Below, piece by piece: positions 60,700 through 64,000 of a stretch of 64,000 nucleotides of DNA. The notes beneath the pieces are model-generated. The model was not told where the DNA came from and did no database searches. It saw only the letters and a program-made list of their open reading frames with translations. The position numbers were made by a program, and so were the translations under genes. How positions within the stretch are numbered: position 1 is the first letter of the stretch; every line of letters starts with the position of its first letter. Origin of the DNA: Enoplolaimus lenunculus (Eukaryota > Nematoda > Enoplea > Enoplida > Thoracostomopsidae); assembly GCA_030248215.1 (NCBI GenBank), contig JASANG010000980.1, positions 62,001 to 126,000 of the forward strand. The letters are read 5' to 3'.

Positions 60700-60933
60700 A
60701 GTAATAAAGGGGGTGTCGTTTGCGTCCCAATCAATAGGAATCTGAATCCGTAATTAGAGTTCGTTAGTGGATAGAATCCGTCTGTCCAAAACATAGAATA
60801 TTAAAAAGGGTGTTGGTTTCAACTAGAGTGGAGTGAGTTAAAAATAAATAACAGTCCGTAACCGTATAACAGGGGATACCCTCTGGAGAGGCAAAATAAA
60901 TATCAGTTTCCCTTCTTATTCTGGTCACTACAG
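60700..60933. mobile_element. family J, truncated
   Basis: AATAAAGGGGGTGTCGTTTG, TCCCAATCAATAGGAATCTG, GTCCGTAACCGTATAACAGG and CCTTCTTATTCTGGTCACTA then CAG|TA. The left terminus is lost and the middle is rearranged. Confidence 0.75.
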
Positions 60934-60994
60934 TATTAACATTTACAACGATAGGTCAGATTGATTCGATTTATACGCAGTCGAAAATTCATTC

Positions 60995-61315
60995 AACCAA
61001 GAGTGGATGATGCATACATCAACAAGAGTGTGCAGCTGCTTACATTCTGTGAACAAATGAATGTACTCGGCACGCGTTGCATTTTTCTCTTACCCCCGCA
61101 TTTAGGGAGTGTTGAAATTTTGAAAGCACGCAAATACTGTTGCGATATTCAGTGCAAACATTGTTAGACTATTTTCTTGATTTAGGTTAACTTGAGTTCT
61201 GTGTGCAGTTTAACCCCCCCTTAAAATAAGGGGGGTATGGGTAAAACGCAACCCGCGGTGGTACTTTTTATACCACGCGTATTTTTGGAAGTTGCACACT
61301 CTTATCATCGACTTT
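60995..61315. mobile_element. family N element copy 3
   Basis: AACCAAGAGTGGATGATGCA, ACAAGAGTGTGCAGCTGC and AATGTACTCGGCACGCGTTG at the left; CCCCCCTTAAAATAAGGGGG as a stem; TTGCACACTCTTATCATCGA at the right. Confidence 0.8.
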
Positions 61316-61666
61316 TGCTTTAACTGAATGAAATTATATAACGTATATTTGGTACCCTTATTTATAGAAATTCAAATCTTTTCACCGTTCAACCCTTCAC
61401 TCGAGTCGTAAAAAAGTTTCAAATAAATTTTTTTATGAAATTTGCAAACTTTTATATTTTTAATTTGCAAACTTTTAGAATATGAGATAAAAATTTACGA
61501 TTGGCTGAATTTGCTAAAAAACTTTAAAACTCTTCGTTATGCCACTACAAGTTCACACTGTTATTTTTGGTAAAAAAGCAAAAAAAATGACTTTCACTTA
61601 TCCCATTTGAACGTACAAGTTTTCATAGCGAGAACTTGCAGCTGCAAGTTTTGTATTGAGTTTTCG

Positions 61667-62073
61667 GGCCAATGCAAAGAACATGGGCGGAAGAGTATAC
61701 ACTGTAAATTTCAGTGAGTTGATTTTAACTCAGAATGAGTTGAATCACGCGGCCTGGGTTAGGACTATCAGAACTCAGAATTTTGAGTGAATTCAATTCA
61801 TTCTGAGTTAAATAATCAACTCACCCAGAGTCAACTCAACTCAGGGTGAGAATCAACTCAACTCATAGTAAGTTGATGTTTACTGATATTATTTCAGAAA
61901 TAACCAACTCGCTAGGTGAATTGATTAATCAATTCATTGGTATTTACAGTGTAATAAGCATATATATTCCTAAGCCTAAGCCTAAGCCAAGCAAAAAATT
62001 AGTCTAAAGCTTTAAGCTTACTCATTTCTTGTCCCGCAGAAAAACGTTCCGCCACTGATCTTTACAATGGGCC
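61667..62073. mobile_element. hAT-like MITE family A, copy 12, inside family H
   Basis: GGCCAATGCAAAGAACATGG to CCACTGATCTTTACAATGGGCC (end portion), exact 8-bp duplication AGTTTTCG (61659-61666, 62074-62081). Its own left arm is split by family D at 61700. The core is CCTAAGCCTAAGCC, then TTAGTCTAAAGC. Confidence 0.95.
61700..61951. mobile_element. TA-target MITE family D, copy 7, inside family A
   Basis: CACTGTAAATTTCAGTGAGT to TGGTATTTACAGTG with TA duplicated on each side (61698-61699, 61952-61953). It sits in the left arm of the family A copy, so it is the youngest of the three nested elements. Confidence 0.95.
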
Positions 62074-62331
62074 AGTTTTCGAACAAACTTGCAGCTGTAA
62101 GTTCTCGCTGCAAGAACTTGTACGCATAAGTTAGAACTCTTGTACATTTCCCTGACAGGCTTCGAGTTTGACACAGGCTTTGGCTTTAGGTTATGTATAG
62201 GTTTAGAAAATGAATTACCTAACATTGTGCCTAAACTTTTTACCTAAGCTTTTCCTAAGTCAGCGCCTAAACCTAAACGCGACTTGAACTTTAAATGTGC
62301 GAGAAGTGTACAACAGTCATACACTGTAAAT

Positions 62332-62507
62332 TCCAATGAGTTGATTAATCAATTCAGAGAGCGAATTAGTCATTTAATTCCGAATAAATTGATTAATTCA
62401 CAATGAGTTCGTCCAAAATACTGAGTTGTTAAAGACATAATTCAGAGCTCACGCTTCTGGATTCAACTCGTTCTGAGTTAAAATCAACAAAACTGGAATT
62501 TACAGTG
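62332..62507. mobile_element. TA-target MITE family D, copy 8, internally deleted
   Basis: CACTGTAAATTCCAATGAGT to ACTGGAATTTACAGTG. 176 bp rather than about 252; the TTTACTGATATTAATTC block is missing. Confidence 0.9.
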
Positions 62508-62599
62508 AACTGACTTAAATCCTTAAGTAAATGCATTTAAAGTACAGCTTAAAATGCAATGTTGTTTCGTTTGTTCATAAACAAACTTCAATCCAAAAC

Positions 62600-62843
62600 G
62601 GCCCATGTATAGAACAGGGCCGGATCGTTTTCCGGAGGGGCTATAATAGTCAGTTTAAGCTTTTAAACTAATTTTGTTACTTAGGCTAAGGCTTTAGGCT
62701 TAGGAATCGGCTCATCCTTACGCTTAGGCTTAGGCTTAGGCTTAGGCTTAGGCTTACGCTTACGCTTATGCTTAGGCTTAGGCTTAGGCTTACGCTTAGG
62801 AATATGCTTATACTGCTGTTGTTCCGGCCCTGTTCTATACATT
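62600..62843. mobile_element. hAT-like MITE family A, copy 13
   Basis: GGCCCATGTATAGAACAGGG to CCCTGTTCTATACATTCC. Flanks TCCAAAAC and TTCAAAAC (7 of 8, allowing a two-base extension of the end). Core of about 13 TTAGGC/TTACGC hexamers. Confidence 0.9.
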
Positions 62844-63417
62844 CCCCTTCAAAACAGTACAGAAACCACTTTTTAAACGGGCAATTTGGTATTAAAATTG
62901 TTGACGTTTCTTCGTGAACTGTAACTTTGGGTTCAATTTAGTTTTTCTACTCAAACCCAAGATTGACTTGTAAGCTGTCTCTGCATTCCAGTTTTTAAAT
63001 TATGATTTGAACGCTGGTGCTTTTCGGCAACCAACAAAAGTTAGCTTAAACAGTTCGGTAAAAATCAAAAACGAATCTTCCGTTTAATAGTTTGCAAGCA
63101 TATCAGGGTCGGGACTTTGTAACCAATAAGGCGATGGGGGTGTGAACCCATCTGGAACTCATCGGCCGCTCTCCGCATAAAAGTTTTTTGATTCCAGGCC
63201 ATTAATCGTCTAATGTCGCGTGCAGCAAGTGAAATTTTTTTAATTCTTCTATATCAGTTATAGCTTTAAATCAGAGTTTATCTTGAAGTTTATTTTGATA
63301 CTTTGGCTAAGATTAGTGGCCAGCGATTGCTAGTATGCAAGACACGGTTGGAAAACAATTTTAATTTAAAAGAATATATTACATTTGCAATTATTAATAA
63401 TTGCAAAAGATAATATA
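62844..63417. other. intron, nothing recognised
   Basis: No exon, splice pair or repeat found in this window. Confidence 0.3.
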
Positions 63418-63626
63418 CACTGCGAAAAATGGTGAATCAAATTGACTCTTTCCGAAATAGGCTTTTCCGGACAATACAAATTGAGTCAAATTCGACTCCG
63501 CCAGCGTCAAATACGACTCACTGCGATGCACGTTTGACTCCGGCGGAGCCGAGTTGGACTCAGTTTGTGTAGTCCGGAAACGCCTATTTCGGAGAGAGTC
63601 AATTTGATTTATCATTTTTTGCAGTG
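63418..63626. mobile_element. palindromic MITE family F copy 5, complete
   Basis: CACTGCGAAAAATGGTGAAT to TTATCATTTTTTGCAGTG with TA on both sides. CCGAAATAGGCTTTTCCGGA pairs with TCCGGAAACGCCTATTTCGG. Confidence 0.94.
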
Positions 63627-63649
63627 TACAACAGCGACTATGAGCGTTT

Positions 63650-63800
63650 GTTTCTACTGTGTAAGAGCTTAAATTACAGCTTAACTGCACTTGAATATTC
63701 AGTTGAAGTAAAACTTAAATGGCTGAACGGACTAACTAAACGAGAATTGTAAGTTTAACAAACACAAATCAACTTAGTTTAAACTTTTGACTAAATTTTC
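63650..63800. repeat. dispersed repeat family Z, copy 2
   Basis: GTAAAACTTAAATGGCTGAA then CGGACTAACTAAACGAGAAT is the inverse of 37470-37500. ACTTAGTTTAAACTTTTGAC continues in the same style. Confidence 0.65.
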
Positions 63801-64000
63801 ACTCGAGTGATATGTTATGCATCTTCCACAATAAAATGCGTACACAATGCAACAGTTGTTGCTTATAATCATTAAATAAGTTAAGTGTACTGGTTAGAAA
63901 TTTACAAGACCTATGAGACAGATTTACGTCGGTTGTAGGTTAGTACAACCTATTTATTTGCAAAGACCATATTTTAATTATTTTGAAAATTATACAAAAC
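63801..64000. other. right edge, nothing recognised
   Basis: AT-rich sequence to the window end; no exon. Confidence 0.3.

Larger units (their letters stand above)
61602..62135. mobile_element. MITE family H copy 4, carrying a nested A and D
   Basis: The left part has GAACGTACAAGTTTTCATAG, CGAGAACTTGCAGCTGCAAG. The right part has CTTGCAGCTGTAAGTTCTCG, CAAGAACTTGTACGCATAAG. The two halves pair across the family A element at 61667-62073, which split them at AGTTTTCG. Confidence 0.85.

Noticed and set aside
1-64000. tRNA-derived SINEs, rRNA or LTR-type elements
   Set aside because: No box A/B pair, rRNA core, long terminal repeat pair or reverse transcriptase motif was noticed on reading either strand.

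Overview
This is a eukaryotic, almost certainly invertebrate-animal, nuclear window. It is AT-rich and has no operons or dense coding. Short exons with canonical AG acceptors and GTAAG-type donors are separated by kilobase introns packed with short non-coding transposons. I cannot name the species. A TTAGGC hexamer, the telomere unit of nematodes, fills many of the transposons. It sits inside terminal-inverted-repeat elements here, so it is not proof of a nematode.

GENE. All credible coding sequence is on the + strand and fits one very large gene, or the 5' part of one, whose function I do not recognise. Two exons at 899-1085 and 8591-8894 both start with an ATG preceded by an in-frame stop, and both end in phase 1. 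Either can join 9574-9963 (phase 1 to 1), then 11774-11934 (1 to 0), then 13721-13994 (0 to 1). Further downstream, exons at 37826-38000, 41909-42818 and 57568-58735 also open with ATG and stop in phase 1. Weaker candidates lie at 33610, 40734, 54723 and 55529. The repeated pattern of an ATG exon with a phase-1 donor suggests several alternative promoters feeding a common downstream body outside the window. The predicted protein is Ser/Thr/Asn-rich and low in complexity, with basic phospho-site-like patches, a poly-Asn tract and a Cys-containing GCSS repeat.

REPEATS. Most of the remaining DNA is made of MITE-like elements in roughly twenty families, with no transposase gene in the window. Families A, B, G, M, T, S, W and probably K and L carry 8-bp target duplications (hAT type). 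D, F and J sit at TA targets. A Helitron family (Q) has six copies, four of which end in CTAG/CTGG followed by T. A and B contain a TTAGGC-like minisatellite core of variable length. Nested insertions are frequent; the clearest is D inside A inside H at 61602-62135. Large tandem arrays are a 35-bp satellite (12648-13345), a 24/30-bp array (27604-29045), a ~60-bp array (31125-31505) and an 86-bp satellite (46883-48252).

I saw no rRNA, tRNA, CRISPR, retrovirus-like or Polinton-like sequence. The ~500-aa open frames at 27.6-29.1 kb are artefacts of tandem units divisible by three.
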